From NCBI GenBank assembly GCA_965613685.1, contig OZ277031.1:62001-126000 (forward strand): DNA of 64,000 bases, written 5' to 3'. The DNA is from Methylotenera oryzisoli_B. Its GTDB lineage: Bacteria > Pseudomonadota > Gammaproteobacteria > Burkholderiales > Methylophilaceae. The stretch's first letter is position 1. Every line of letters starts with the position of its first letter. The notes beneath the pieces were generated by a model. The model was not told the origin of the DNA and ran no database searches. It saw only the letters and a program-made list of their open reading frames with translations. The translations under genes and the position numbers were made by a program. This document shows positions 45,704-53,174 of this stretch, piece by piece.

Positions 45704-46744
45704 TTATCCAAGTTTCAATGCGGTTTCCTCAGCACGTGGATGGTAATAACGACGTAGCATTTGAATGGTTTTGTGCCCGGTAACTGAAGCTAGTTCAAGG
45801 ATATTTGGTAGTTTTTCTGCAAGTCTTGTTGTGGCTTCATGGCGAAGATCATGAAATTTAAAATCAACTAAGAAAGTGGGGGATGGAACCATCTTATTTT
45901 CCAAGCAATCGGCTAGATAAGCTTTTTTAGCACGTTTCATTACACGACTCCAAGGTTGTTGAAATGAACTCACGTTGCTGTACTGATGAAATACACGACC
46001 ATCAATAGATTTAGGCCAAGACGCTAATACCGAGACCGCCTTTTTAGACAGAGGTACCTTGCGTGCTGTTCCATTTTTAGTTGATGGTAAAAAAACAGTC
46101 TGTTTTGCTAAGTCGACGTGTATCCACTGCAATGTCAGAATTTCACCTCTACGCATCGCTGTTTCTATGGCTAGTTTGGTAATCGTTGTCATGGCCTCCG
46201 CTTTTGAGTCTTCACAAGCCTGAATGATGTAAACTTCTTCTTCTGGAAGTAATCTGCGATTGCGGCCTTCAGGTATTTTTGGTTTGCTGATGTCGTTAAT
46301 AAAGTTGTGGATTGGTAATTCCCATTCCTTTCTAGCGATATTAAATAAATGAGAGATTAGCGCTAAATCTTTTTGAATGGTTGAAGGTGAAACGGTCTGT
46401 GCACGCTCGTCGCGGTAAATACAGAAATCACGGACGCTGAGACTGGCTAGGGACCTAAGCGCTAATGGATGTTTGAGTAAAACCTTGATGCGGCGTAATT
46501 CATTCATCTCGCCACGCTTCTTCGTCGTTACTTCTTTTGCATATTTCTGAATTGCTTGACCAAAGGTTATTTTGTCGAGGGAAGTGCGTGAAATGAATAC
46601 GCCTCTTACCATTTCGGACTCGACGACTGCAGCCCAAGCTTGAGCTTCACGTTTAGTCTCAAAAGTTCTGTTTTGGTGAGGGTATCCCTTGCGTCGAATG
46701 AGCGCTTGATACTGGTAAGGGCCGCGTTTTTTAATTGATGCCAT
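45704..46744 (-). CDS. Tyrosine-type site-specific integrase
   Basis: The 346-residue protein has an Arm-DNA-binding N-terminus (KKRGPYQYQALIRRKGYPHQ), a SAM-like core-binding domain and a catalytic domain with AMRRGEILTLQW (Arg), HDLRHEATTRLAE (His-x-x-Arg), TGHKTIQMLRRYYHP (His and Tyr nucleophile). Start at 46744 is supported by AGGAGA; an ATG at 46813 is in frame but poorly placed. It lies 119 bases from the attachment repeat and the 3' end of tRNA-Phe, as expected for the integrase of this element. Confidence 0.95.
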   Translation of the reverse strand: MASIKKRGPYQYQALIRRKGYPHQNRTFETKREAQAWAAVVESEMVRGVFISRTSLDKITFGQAIQKYAKEVTTKKRGEMNELRRIKVLLKHPLALRSLASLSVRDFCIYRDERAQTVSPSTIQKDLALISHLFNIARKEWELPIHNFINDISKPKIPEGRNRRLLPEEEVYIIQACEDSKAEAMTTITKLAIETAMRRGEILTLQWIHVDLAKQTVFLPSTKNGTARKVPLSKKAVSVLASWPKSIDGRVFHQYSNVSSFQQPWSRVMKRAKKAYLADCLENKMVPSPTFLVDFKFHDLRHEATTRLAEKLPNILELASVTGHKTIQMLRRYYHPRAEETALKLG

Positions 46745-46848
46745 GTCTGAATCTCCTAAAAGGTTGAGACAGGTATAGCTATCGCTTGGAATTTTTAGCG
46801 TTAAGTGTGGCAAAAATGTGGCATTAACACTTTTAGACGTAAAAAAAG

Positions 46849-46873
46849 CCTACGAAAATATCGTAAGCCTTTG
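46849..46873 (-). terminator. Terminator of tRNA-Phe rebuilt by the element
   Basis: On the minus strand GGCTTACGATATTTTCGTAGGCTTTTTTT: stem GCTTACGA/TCGTAGGC with wobble, then a T run. The tRNA-proximal arm lies inside the 65-bp repeat and the distal arm is element DNA. Confidence 0.8.
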
Positions 46874-46927
46874 ATTTTATTGGTGGCCGAGACTGGAATC
46901 GAACCAGTGACACGCGGATTTTCAATC
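46863..46927 (-). repeat. Right attachment repeat at tRNA-Phe
   Basis: Identical over 65 bases to 33572-33636; lies within the intact tRNA-Phe gene and its downstream terminator. Confidence 0.95.
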
Positions 46928-46956
46928 CGCTGCTCTACCGACTGAGCTACTCGGCC
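46881..46956 (-). tRNA. tRNA-Phe (anticodon GAA)
   Basis: The minus strand gives a complete 76-base tRNA with acceptor GGCCGAG/CTCGGCC, D arm AGCTCAGTCGGTAGAGC, anticodon loop ATTGAAAAT, T arm CTGGTTCGATTCCAG and encoded CCA. It is the integration target of the island. A promoter TTGTCA-18-TATAAT lies at 47036-47007. Confidence 0.98.
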
Positions 46957-47006
46957 TTACTGCCTTTTAAGCCTTGCGAAAGTCGGTAAATATTCGCAAG
47001 CCGCGC

Positions 47007-47036
47007 ATTATAGCAAACTTATTATATATGTGACAA
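47007..47036 (-). promoter_or_regulatory. Promoter of tRNA-Phe
   Basis: TTGTCA (47036-47031), an 18-base spacer and perfect TATAAT (47012-47007) on the minus strand, about 50 bases before the mature tRNA. Confidence 0.8.
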
Positions 47037-47060
47037 AAAAATCAAGAAAACCCGTTTGCG

Positions 47061-47642
47061 CTAAGCGATGGAGCTGGCGGGGGATTTAACTAAATTGAAT
47101 TTGGCCGATGCTTTAGCTAGAGCCCAGAAGCCGACTAAATACATCCCGGTGTACGCTAGGTAGTTTGGTAAATAATTCCAACCGTATTGCATGGTTTCAA
47201 CTAAGCCATGGTTAGGAAAGCGGCCAGAAAACAAGTAATAGGTTTGGGTGGAAATGACGAAGGCGGCGAAGGTGGAAACAATCGCTGCCAAGCTAAATTT
47301 AATGGCATCTAGCCCGCTATCTTGTTTGCTTAACCACACGCCTGCCAGCCACATAGCGACATAGGTAGGCAGCATGCCCCAGTAGCCTACTGTTAAGCAA
47401 AACGCTTGCAAGCTATCAATAGCGGCTGCGCTAAAATCAATAGCGGTTGCTAACACCACAAAGAATGCAAACCAAGCGGCTTTTCTTAAATACAGGCCAC
47501 CGATTAATAGCAAGGCTAAGCTGGCATCCGGCAAGGCGACGTTGGTTAGCACATGGCTGCCACGGGTCAGTAGCATGAAGAAGGCCATGGCTGCAGCTAT
47601 GGCTAATTGTTTGGTCGATATGTTATTAATAGAAAAACGCAT
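47061..47642 (-). CDS. btuM: BtuM-like cobalamin transporter (solitary S component)
   Basis: The 193-residue membrane protein has six hydrophobic segments and matches what I know of the BtuM family: ATRG-like LLTRGSH, LPDASLALLLIGGLYLRKAAWF, AAIDF and DSLQAFCLTVGYWGMLPTY, with a Cys at position 82 near the Cys80 that coordinates cobalt in the Thiobacillus protein. BtuM works without a dedicated ECF module. It follows btuB on the same strand, below the same cobalamin riboswitch, which supports the call. Confidence 0.78.
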   Translation of the reverse strand: MRFSINNISTKQLAIAAAMAFFMLLTRGSHVLTNVALPDASLALLLIGGLYLRKAAWFAFFVVLATAIDFSAAAIDSLQAFCLTVGYWGMLPTYVAMWLAGVWLSKQDSGLDAIKFSLAAIVSTFAAFVISTQTYYLFSGRFPNHGLVETMQYGWNYLPNYLAYTGMYLVGFWALAKASAKFNLVKSPASSIA

Positions 47643-47715
47643 GGTTTGCTCCGTATTGAGTTAGGGCAGATCTGTATTTATTGGCAGCCATTATAGCATC
47701 CAACAAACGACTTAG

Positions 47716-49545
47716 TTATTTTGCTAGCCAGACTAGGCTTACAAAGACATTAGCGCCTGGGGTGTTGTAGGGGGTTGAACCAGAATAGGCTAGAGCGTAG
47801 TTTTTATCCAGCAAGTTGTTGACGCGAGTTTGTAAACGCCAGCTATCATCCACTTTGTAATCGGCAGTCAGGTTGACGATGGCGTAAGGGCTAATTCGGG
47901 TAGTGTTGTTAGCATCGTTATACCGTGCGGAAGAGGCAATCACTTCCGATGATAGCTGCCATTTCCCCCAAGATTTGCTTAAATTAATTGCGCCGTGACG
48001 GCGAGCGCGTAGCGGTAATAATTTACCGGTATCGTCGTTTTCTGGGGATTGTATGTCTAGGCTGGTTTTTAATTGCCAGTCCTCCCAATGCTGACTGGCG
48101 GCTAAGGTTAACCCGCTAATTTCAGCGTTCACATTAATGGGAAAATAATTTTGATCAAGCGCTATAAAATTATCAATTTTATTGTTGTACAAGGTGGCCG
48201 ATAGCTCGTTGTCCGTCCCTTGATAGCGCAGGCTGGCTTCAAAATTTTCTGATTTTTCTGCTTTTAGGTTAGGGTCGCTGTATGGCCCCCAGCCATCGTC
48301 TGGATAATACAAGTCGTTAAACGTGGGTGCTTTAAATGCTGTGCCGTAGCTGCCAGTAATTCGCCAATTGCTGGTTAATTTGTAGCCGTAGCCAATGACG
48401 CCAGTGGTGTTTTTCCCAAACTGATTGCTATGGTCTGTGCGCAGATTGGCTTGCACTGTATGCTGATCGAGCGTGGCCAAATAGCCTACTAGGAAACCAT
48501 CGGTATTGCGTCTGGTTTGATTGAAATCCGTATTTGAAATCAGCTTTTGTTCCAGTCTGTCGTAAAGCAAAGTCATGGTGCCTATGGGTAAATTGATGTC
48601 GTTTTGCCATGACAATTGCTTTTGCTTGGTTTTGTATTCACTGACGCCAAAGGCGCCATCTGCGAAGTGACTGTTGTCGTCATCCGTACCTTGGCCTAGG
48701 CGTAAGCTGGATTTCCAATTGGCGCTGATTTGGTTTTTGCTAAAAAGACTGAAGCTGACTGCAGACATGTCGTCGTAATTATTATAAGAGTTGAAACCAC
48801 TGTCGTAATGATTACGGCCATCGCTGGATAAAAATTGCAAACCCACTTCGAGACCTTCACTAATTTTATTGGAGATGGAGCCGCTGATGGCAAGGTTACG
48901 GTAAGCATCCTTATCTTTATCAATGCTCGCATTTGTTTTAAGGGCAGAGATGCCATTGGTATGCATTTGACTGACAGCTAATGCAAATTGGGTATTTTCA
49001 ACACTGCCACTAAGGCCAGCCGCAAGTTTTTCGGTGTTGTAACTGCCGTAGCCAATCGCCGCATTAAATTGTGGGGCGCCGCTGCCTTGTTTGGTAAATA
49101 TCTGAATGACTCCGCCCACCGCGTCTTGACCATACAAGCTGGTGGCTGGCCCGCGCAAAATTTCTATCCGTTCAATTTGCGCTAAAGGCAGGTTAGCAAA
49201 AGCAGTGCTACCGCTAGTCGCCGAACCAACACGCATACCATCAATTAAGACGACGACTTGGTTGGAGTTGGTGCTGCGTAAAAATACACTGGATTGCTGC
49301 CCAGCACCGCCTTTAGAGGATATCTCTACCCCAGGCTGTGCTTGCAGCAATTCGATAAAAGTGGATTGCCCGGCGCGTTCTATTTCTTTTCGATTTATCA
49401 TGGTAACGTCAGCAATAACGTTCTCGCGCGCTTGAGGTATTCGACTGGCTACAACGATGACGTCGTTCAAATTGATGTTGTCGGCAGCAAGCGATGGTGA
49501 GGTAAATGCCGAGCTCAGTAAGCTGGCAAGAATTATTTTTTTCAT
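47716..49545 (-). CDS. btuB: TonB-dependent vitamin B12 receptor BtuB
   Basis: The 609-residue outer-membrane barrel has a signal peptide (ending PSLAA), a TonB box region DVIVVASRIPQ, a plug domain with VVVLIDGMRVGSATSGSTAF and IEILRGPATSLYGQDAVGGVIQIFTK, and a C-terminal barrel ending in FVSLVWLAK. BtuB imports cobalamin with TonB energy. A cobalamin riboswitch lies upstream and a BtuM-like permease follows. It supplies the cofactor for the NrdJ reductase, which the cell appears to depend on. Confidence 0.95.
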   Translation of the reverse strand: MKKIILASLLSSAFTSPSLAADNINLNDVIVVASRIPQARENVIADVTMINRKEIERAGQSTFIELLQAQPGVEISSKGGAGQQSSVFLRSTNSNQVVVLIDGMRVGSATSGSTAFANLPLAQIERIEILRGPATSLYGQDAVGGVIQIFTKQGSGAPQFNAAIGYGSYNTEKLAAGLSGSVENTQFALAVSQMHTNGISALKTNASIDKDKDAYRNLAISGSISNKISEGLEVGLQFLSSDGRNHYDSGFNSYNNYDDMSAVSFSLFSKNQISANWKSSLRLGQGTDDDNSHFADGAFGVSEYKTKQKQLSWQNDINLPIGTMTLLYDRLEQKLISNTDFNQTRRNTDGFLVGYLATLDQHTVQANLRTDHSNQFGKNTTGVIGYGYKLTSNWRITGSYGTAFKAPTFNDLYYPDDGWGPYSDPNLKAEKSENFEASLRYQGTDNELSATLYNNKIDNFIALDQNYFPINVNAEISGLTLAASQHWEDWQLKTSLDIQSPENDDTGKLLPLRARRHGAINLSKSWGKWQLSSEVIASSARYNDANNTTRISPYAIVNLTADYKVDDSWRLQTRVNNLLDKNYALAYSGSTPYNTPGANVFVSLVWLAK

Positions 49546-49721
49546 GTATTTCTCCCTAACACACGCGTCCCCGCATGTGGATTTTTGTAATCACTAGGGA
49601 ATACTTGAAAGATAAAATAAAGAAAGAAAGCGCGGTCAACTAAACATCGATGCCAATAGCGCAGCCTTTGTTTACCGTCACCCCGCGGCATTTCCTAGCG
49701 TGCCTCATTGTGAGGCTTGTC

Positions 49722-49943
49722 TTTAGGCCGGTCTCCGGGCTGGTGAGCGTTGGGTTTTAAAACCCATTGTTTTGCGCCTTCCCAAGTCTCGCCTTTTTCT
49801 ATGGCTAAACTCAGTGGCATCTTGCAAAACTATTTGAATAAATCAAAAGCTCACTTACCGTTGCGGGGGCAGCATAGGCATTGTTTTTAAAACGCACCTA
49901 TTTCCCAGTTTCACCTTGTTTGTAGAAAACAAACAGGGCACCT
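49722..49943 (-). promoter_or_regulatory. Cobalamin riboswitch upstream of btuB
   Basis: On the minus strand, conserved parts appear in order: GGTGCC..., GGGAA, AACTGGGAA, GCTGCCCCCGCAACGGTAA, a central GATGCCACTG and the B12 box AGCCCGGAGACCGGCC at 49740-49725. The leader to btuB is about 175 bases and holds further hairpins, including GCCTCATTGTGAGGC (49702-49716), as an expression platform. Confidence 0.95.
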
Positions 49944-50085
49944 ATCAACTGCTGTAATTATAACCATAAATAGCGGCTTAGTCTTTGCTAACTTAGGCTA
50001 AAGCGCAATTACAACATGTTGTATTACTTTGAAAATATAGTCTTACGTATTGACTGCAATCATTTTTTTCAATTATAGTGGGCAC

Positions 50086-50274
50086 ATGGATACCGACTTA
50101 AAAGCGCTGGAAAAAAAGCTAACGGGCTTAATTGCATTGTGCAGTGATTTGCGCAATGAAAATGCGCAGCTACGCCTGGATTTAAATGCTAGTTTAAGCG
50201 ATGCGACGGCATTGAAAGCGAACATGGCTGAGGCCAGCAATCGCGTTGAAGCCTTGATGGAGACGCTGCCTTAA
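50086..50274 (+). CDS. Small coiled-coil protein (TIGR02449/ZapB-like)
   Basis: The 62-residue product MDTDLKALEKKLTGLIALCS with LRNENAQLRLDLNASLSDATALKANM is a single coiled coil, the pattern of TIGR02449 proteins encoded just upstream of zapA. A cell-division link is inferred from position only. The ATG at 50086 was chosen; 50050 would add a hydrophobic stretch that is not conserved. Confidence 0.82.
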   Translation: MDTDLKALEKKLTGLIALCSDLRNENAQLRLDLNASLSDATALKANMAEASNRVEALMETLP

Positions 50275-50293
50275 GGCGGCTAGAGTAAACGGG

Positions 50294-50587
50294 ATGAGTC
50301 AAAGTAAAGCAGTCGATGTCAACATCATGGGTCGCGAGTTTACGGTGTCATGCACCGACGACGAACGCCCGGGTTTAATTAATGCGGTTAACTTTCTTGA
50401 TAAAAAAATGCGCGACATCCGTGATGGTGGAAAAATCGTTGGCATCGAACGCATCGCGATTATGGCGGCATTGAATTTAGCGCACGAGTTACTCAACACC
50501 AAAAGTGGTAGCGTGGATGTCGGTGATATCAAACGCAGAATCACGCAAATGCAAGATCAGATTGATCAAGTTAGCACCACAAAATAA
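50294..50587 (+). CDS. zapA: Cell division protein ZapA
   Basis: The 97-residue protein has VDVNIMGREFTVSCTDDERPGL, AVNFLDKKMRDIRDGGKIVGIERIAIMAALNLAHELL and a C-terminal coiled coil. ZapA bundles FtsZ filaments at midcell. It lies 19 bases after the small coiled-coil gene and directly before 6S RNA, a synteny found in many proteobacteria. Confidence 0.94.
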   Translation: MSQSKAVDVNIMGREFTVSCTDDERPGLINAVNFLDKKMRDIRDGGKIVGIERIAIMAALNLAHELLNTKSGSVDVGDIKRRITQMQDQIDQVSTTK

Positions 50588-50624
50588 ACCCTGTCTGCGC
50601 TTAAATCTAGCGTAAAATCCCTTC

Positions 50625-50905
50625 CATCGTTTAGCTGCTAGCCTAACAAGCATAAAGGCTGTAGCCTCGGTTAAATCCCAGATTTTAAAGTTTGTTCTCC
50701 GCGGTGCGGTTTAAGCTAATAATTCCTTGAACTAGTTTATAGCATCGGTTTTGGTCATTCGAGTGTTGTGCGCGCGCCCTAAATTGACGTTTCTTTTAAG
50801 AGCGTTTTGGTGGGTGTACCTAATGCATTTTAGGCTTTTACCACTTGAGCCTTTTTGGTTCAGGATGCTGGCTTAGGCTATATCCGTGGAGAACTCCTGA
50901 TGTAA
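50625..50905 (+). ncRNA. ssrS: 6S RNA (SsrS), boundaries approximate
   Basis: Directly after zapA, the transcript would fold into a long rod: TAGCCTAA (50639-50646) pairs with TTAGGCTA (50873-50880), AGCAT with ATGCT, and AAAGGCT with AGCCTTT. The segments GTAGCCTCGGTTAAATCCC and TCTCCGCGGTGCGG line up with the 5' side and central bubble of Escherichia coli 6S RNA at the same spacing, and ACTTGAGCC...GGTTCAGG with its 3' half. The apical part looks ~80 bases longer than usual, so the ends need checking. 6S RNA binds sigma-70 RNA polymerase in stationary phase. Confidence 0.65.
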
Positions 50906-50912
50906 AGCTAGC

Positions 50913-51284
50913 CTAGCGTAATTCGTGGTATTCCAAGTCGGCCAAGCTGACTATCTCCAAGCATTTTTCATGGCAGGCTTCCAGTATCACTGGGGGCGCG
51001 AAGCCGGCTTCTGAGGCTTCTAGCCAGCGTGCGGCACAGACGCACCAGCGATCGCCAGCCACCAGGCCAACAAAGCCGTATTCTGGGCGCGGCGTGCTCA
51101 AATCATTGCCACGCGACATCGAATAGGCTAAAAATTCCTCGGTCATTTGTGCACAAACCGTGTGGCTGCCGCTGTCGTCCGCGCCGGTTTCGCAGCAACC
51201 GGTTCGGGTAAACCCAGTCAATGGATCCTTGCTGCAATGTTGTAATAGCGTGCCCAAAACATTTTTATTGCCGGCGTTTGCCAT
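50913..51284 (-). CDS. DUF2237 family protein
   Basis: The 123-residue protein has the DUF2237 pattern: NVLGTLLQHCSKDPLTGFTRTGCCETG, DDSGSHTVCAQMTEEFL, FVGLVAGDRWCVCAARWLEA and LEACHEKCLEIVSL. It contains many conserved cysteines and shares the common GFxRdGxC motif; function is unknown. Convergent with 6S RNA. Confidence 0.92.
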   Translation of the reverse strand: MANAGNKNVLGTLLQHCSKDPLTGFTRTGCCETGADDSGSHTVCAQMTEEFLAYSMSRGNDLSTPRPEYGFVGLVAGDRWCVCAARWLEASEAGFAPPVILEACHEKCLEIVSLADLEYHELR

Positions 51285-51369
51285 CGTTGTTCCTTAAGGT
51301 AATGCAGTCAAAAATTAGACTTATAGATTATCATAAGGGCTAAGCACGAACTAATTGAAGGAAAAATAA

Positions 51370-51831
51370 ATGCGTTATTGGTTAATGAAATCCGAGCCCG
51401 GCGATGTGTCGATTGATGATTTGGCTGGCTTCCCTAATCAGACCGTGGATTGGTATGGCATTCGCAATTACCAAGCGCGCAATTTTATGCGTGACCAAAT
51501 GAAGGTGGACGACGGGGTGTTTTTTTACCATTCCAATTGTGCCGTGCCTGGCATCGCTGGTATTGCCAGCGTCAGCAGCTTGGCTTACCCAGACCGTTTG
51601 CAATTCATAAAAGGCCACAAATATTTTGATGAGAAATCCACGCCAGAGAATCCGCGTTGGGTCAATGTGGATGTAAAGTTAGTGAAGAAAACCCGCTTGT
51701 TAAGTTTGCAAGAATTACGGGGCTTCCCAGAGTTGGCCAACATGCGTCTATTGCAACGTGGCAATCGTTTGTCTATTACGCCAGTAGACCCTAAAGAGTG
51801 GGCGTTTATTTTAGAAAAATTAGCGCAATAA
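51370..51831 (+). CDS. EVE domain protein (Thy28-like)
   Basis: The 153-residue protein MRYWLMKSEPGDVSIDDLAG with VDWYGIRNYQARNFMRDQMKVDDGVFFYHSNC is an EVE (PUA-like) domain. Eve domains can bind modified bases in DNA or RNA. It stands alone, with a strong terminator behind it. Confidence 0.95.
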   Translation: MRYWLMKSEPGDVSIDDLAGFPNQTVDWYGIRNYQARNFMRDQMKVDDGVFFYHSNCAVPGIAGIASVSSLAYPDRLQFIKGHKYFDEKSTPENPRWVNVDVKLVKKTRLLSLQELRGFPELANMRLLQRGNRLSITPVDPKEWAFILEKLAQ

Positions 51832-51862
51832 AAAAGCCTCAAGGCTAGGCCTTGAGGCTTTT
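51831..51862. terminator. Bidirectional terminator
   Basis: AAAAAGCCTCAAGGC-TAG-GCCTTGAGGCTTTT, perfect stem, shared by the convergent EVE and beta-propeller genes. Confidence 0.95.
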
Positions 51863-51878
51863 GATTAAGGCTTTTAAT

Positions 51879-52949
51879 TTACTTAATCGCTGTGTCTAAA
51901 CTGCCCATGCTTTTAGGGTAGGTAACCACGCCCCAAGGTAATTTTTTGTTTTCAATTTGTTGCGTCACTTCTAGTTTATCTGTGTTTATCACAAGCACCG
52001 CATCCGATTTACCGCAGGCCAATAAAATCTCTTTATCGTCTGGGGTAAAACTAAAGTGCCAGCAACGGTTGCCGGTAGGAATGTCTTTAATTTTTTCGTA
52101 GGTTTTTGCGTTATAGACTTCCAAGGTTTTGGCTTTGTTAGCCGCCACAAAAATGCGTTCACCTTTGCGGTCATAAGCAATGCCGTAAGGGGTGGCACCG
52201 GTATCCACGGTACGCAGTACTTTGAATTTTTTGTCCATGACTAAAAACTTATTGCCGTATTCCAAGGTGGCTAAATAGGTTTTACCGTCTGGGGACACTT
52301 TGATGCCGCGTGGCCTGTCACCGTAGTCGTGAGTTTTGATGGTTTTTAATAATTTTCCCGTTTTGATGTTATGTACAGTCACGGTATTATCGGCTTCATT
52401 GGTGATCACCAATTGCTTACCGTCTTTGCTAAATTCTATGCCTTCGGTTTCTGGGCCACCGGTAATTTCACGAATTTTCTTGCCTAATTTCAAGTCGATG
52501 ATGCCTATGCGTGCCGGCTCTTTATCATCATCCTCATCTTCCTTAGCCGCGGCTAAGGCTTCGGCTGAACCAGGTGCGGGCGGAGGGCCACCTTTGGCGC
52601 TGGGTTCGTAAGAGACGAAAGCGTAGCTGCCTTTAATCCTAACGAATTCCGGATTTTGACCAACCGGCACTTGATTTAGCACTTGATTGGTGGCGGTATC
52701 AATAATCGACACGCTGCCGTTTTCACGGGTGGCCACCACCAGCAATTTGCCGTCGTCAGTGATGGCAATGCCGCGCGGCTCTTCAGCTTTAACGTCTATT
52801 TCTGCGCCTGCGCTCATGGTGTTTAAATCAATGACGCTAACGCCACCTTTTTGATTGGACACGTAGGCTTTGCCTCTGTCGGTGGCATGTGCGTTTATGG
52901 CCAAGGTCATGCTGACTGCGGTCGCGATAAGCAAGCTGCTTAATTTCAT
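51879..52949 (-). CDS. Periplasmic YVTN beta-propeller protein
   Basis: The 356-residue product has a signal peptide (ending NAHA) and six or so YVTN-type blades, for example AYVSNQKGGVSVIDLNTM, GLAITDDGKLL-like IAITDDGKLLVVATRENGSVSIID and FVAANKAKTLEVYNAKTYEKI. An acidic Ala/Pro insert (about residues 118-145) interrupts one blade. Such proteins often accompany PQQ enzymes or cytochromes in methylotrophs, but no such gene is in the window. Function unknown. Confidence 0.88.
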   Translation of the reverse strand: MKLSSLLIATAVSMTLAINAHATDRGKAYVSNQKGGVSVIDLNTMSAGAEIDVKAEEPRGIAITDDGKLLVVATRENGSVSIIDTATNQVLNQVPVGQNPEFVRIKGSYAFVSYEPSAKGGPPPAPGSAEALAAAKEDEDDDKEPARIGIIDLKLGKKIREITGGPETEGIEFSKDGKQLVITNEADNTVTVHNIKTGKLLKTIKTHDYGDRPRGIKVSPDGKTYLATLEYGNKFLVMDKKFKVLRTVDTGATPYGIAYDRKGERIFVAANKAKTLEVYNAKTYEKIKDIPTGNRCWHFSFTPDDKEILLACGKSDAVLVINTDKLEVTQQIENKKLPWGVVTYPKSMGSLDTAIK

Positions 52950-53174
52950 GGGTCATTCTCCTAAAAACAATGGGTAGTGCTGATTATTTGTCCGCATTGA
53001 TGGGCTTTAGGTTCAATGCGGCCTTGGGTTGTACAGCGTATAAATACGACATAGTTATTTTAAGCAATAAACGTACTCAGCAATTTAGCCATTAAAAACA
53101 AGATGTTGAATTATTGAACAGCTGTGGCCTTGGTTGCTGGTAGCCATGATGGCTGTAAACAACCGTTTTTTGGC

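Larger units (their letters stand above)
33572..46927. mobile_element. 13.3-kb integrative element in tRNA-Phe
   Basis: Perfect 65-bp direct repeats lie at both ends. The intact tRNA-Phe and a tyrosine integrase pointing away from it sit at the right end, as in typical tRNA-targeting islands. Inside are an AlpA-like regulator, a Rep_3 initiator with iteron-like repeats, an ArdA antirestriction protein, a replication-relaxation-like protein, a Fic protein and unknown envelope proteins. No relaxase, T4SS or capsid genes are seen, so it is best described as an integrative plasmid-like or mobilisable element. Confidence 0.9.

Noticed and set aside
33572..46927. Prophage or conjugative element
   Set aside because: No capsid, terminase, lysis, relaxase or T4SS genes recognised.
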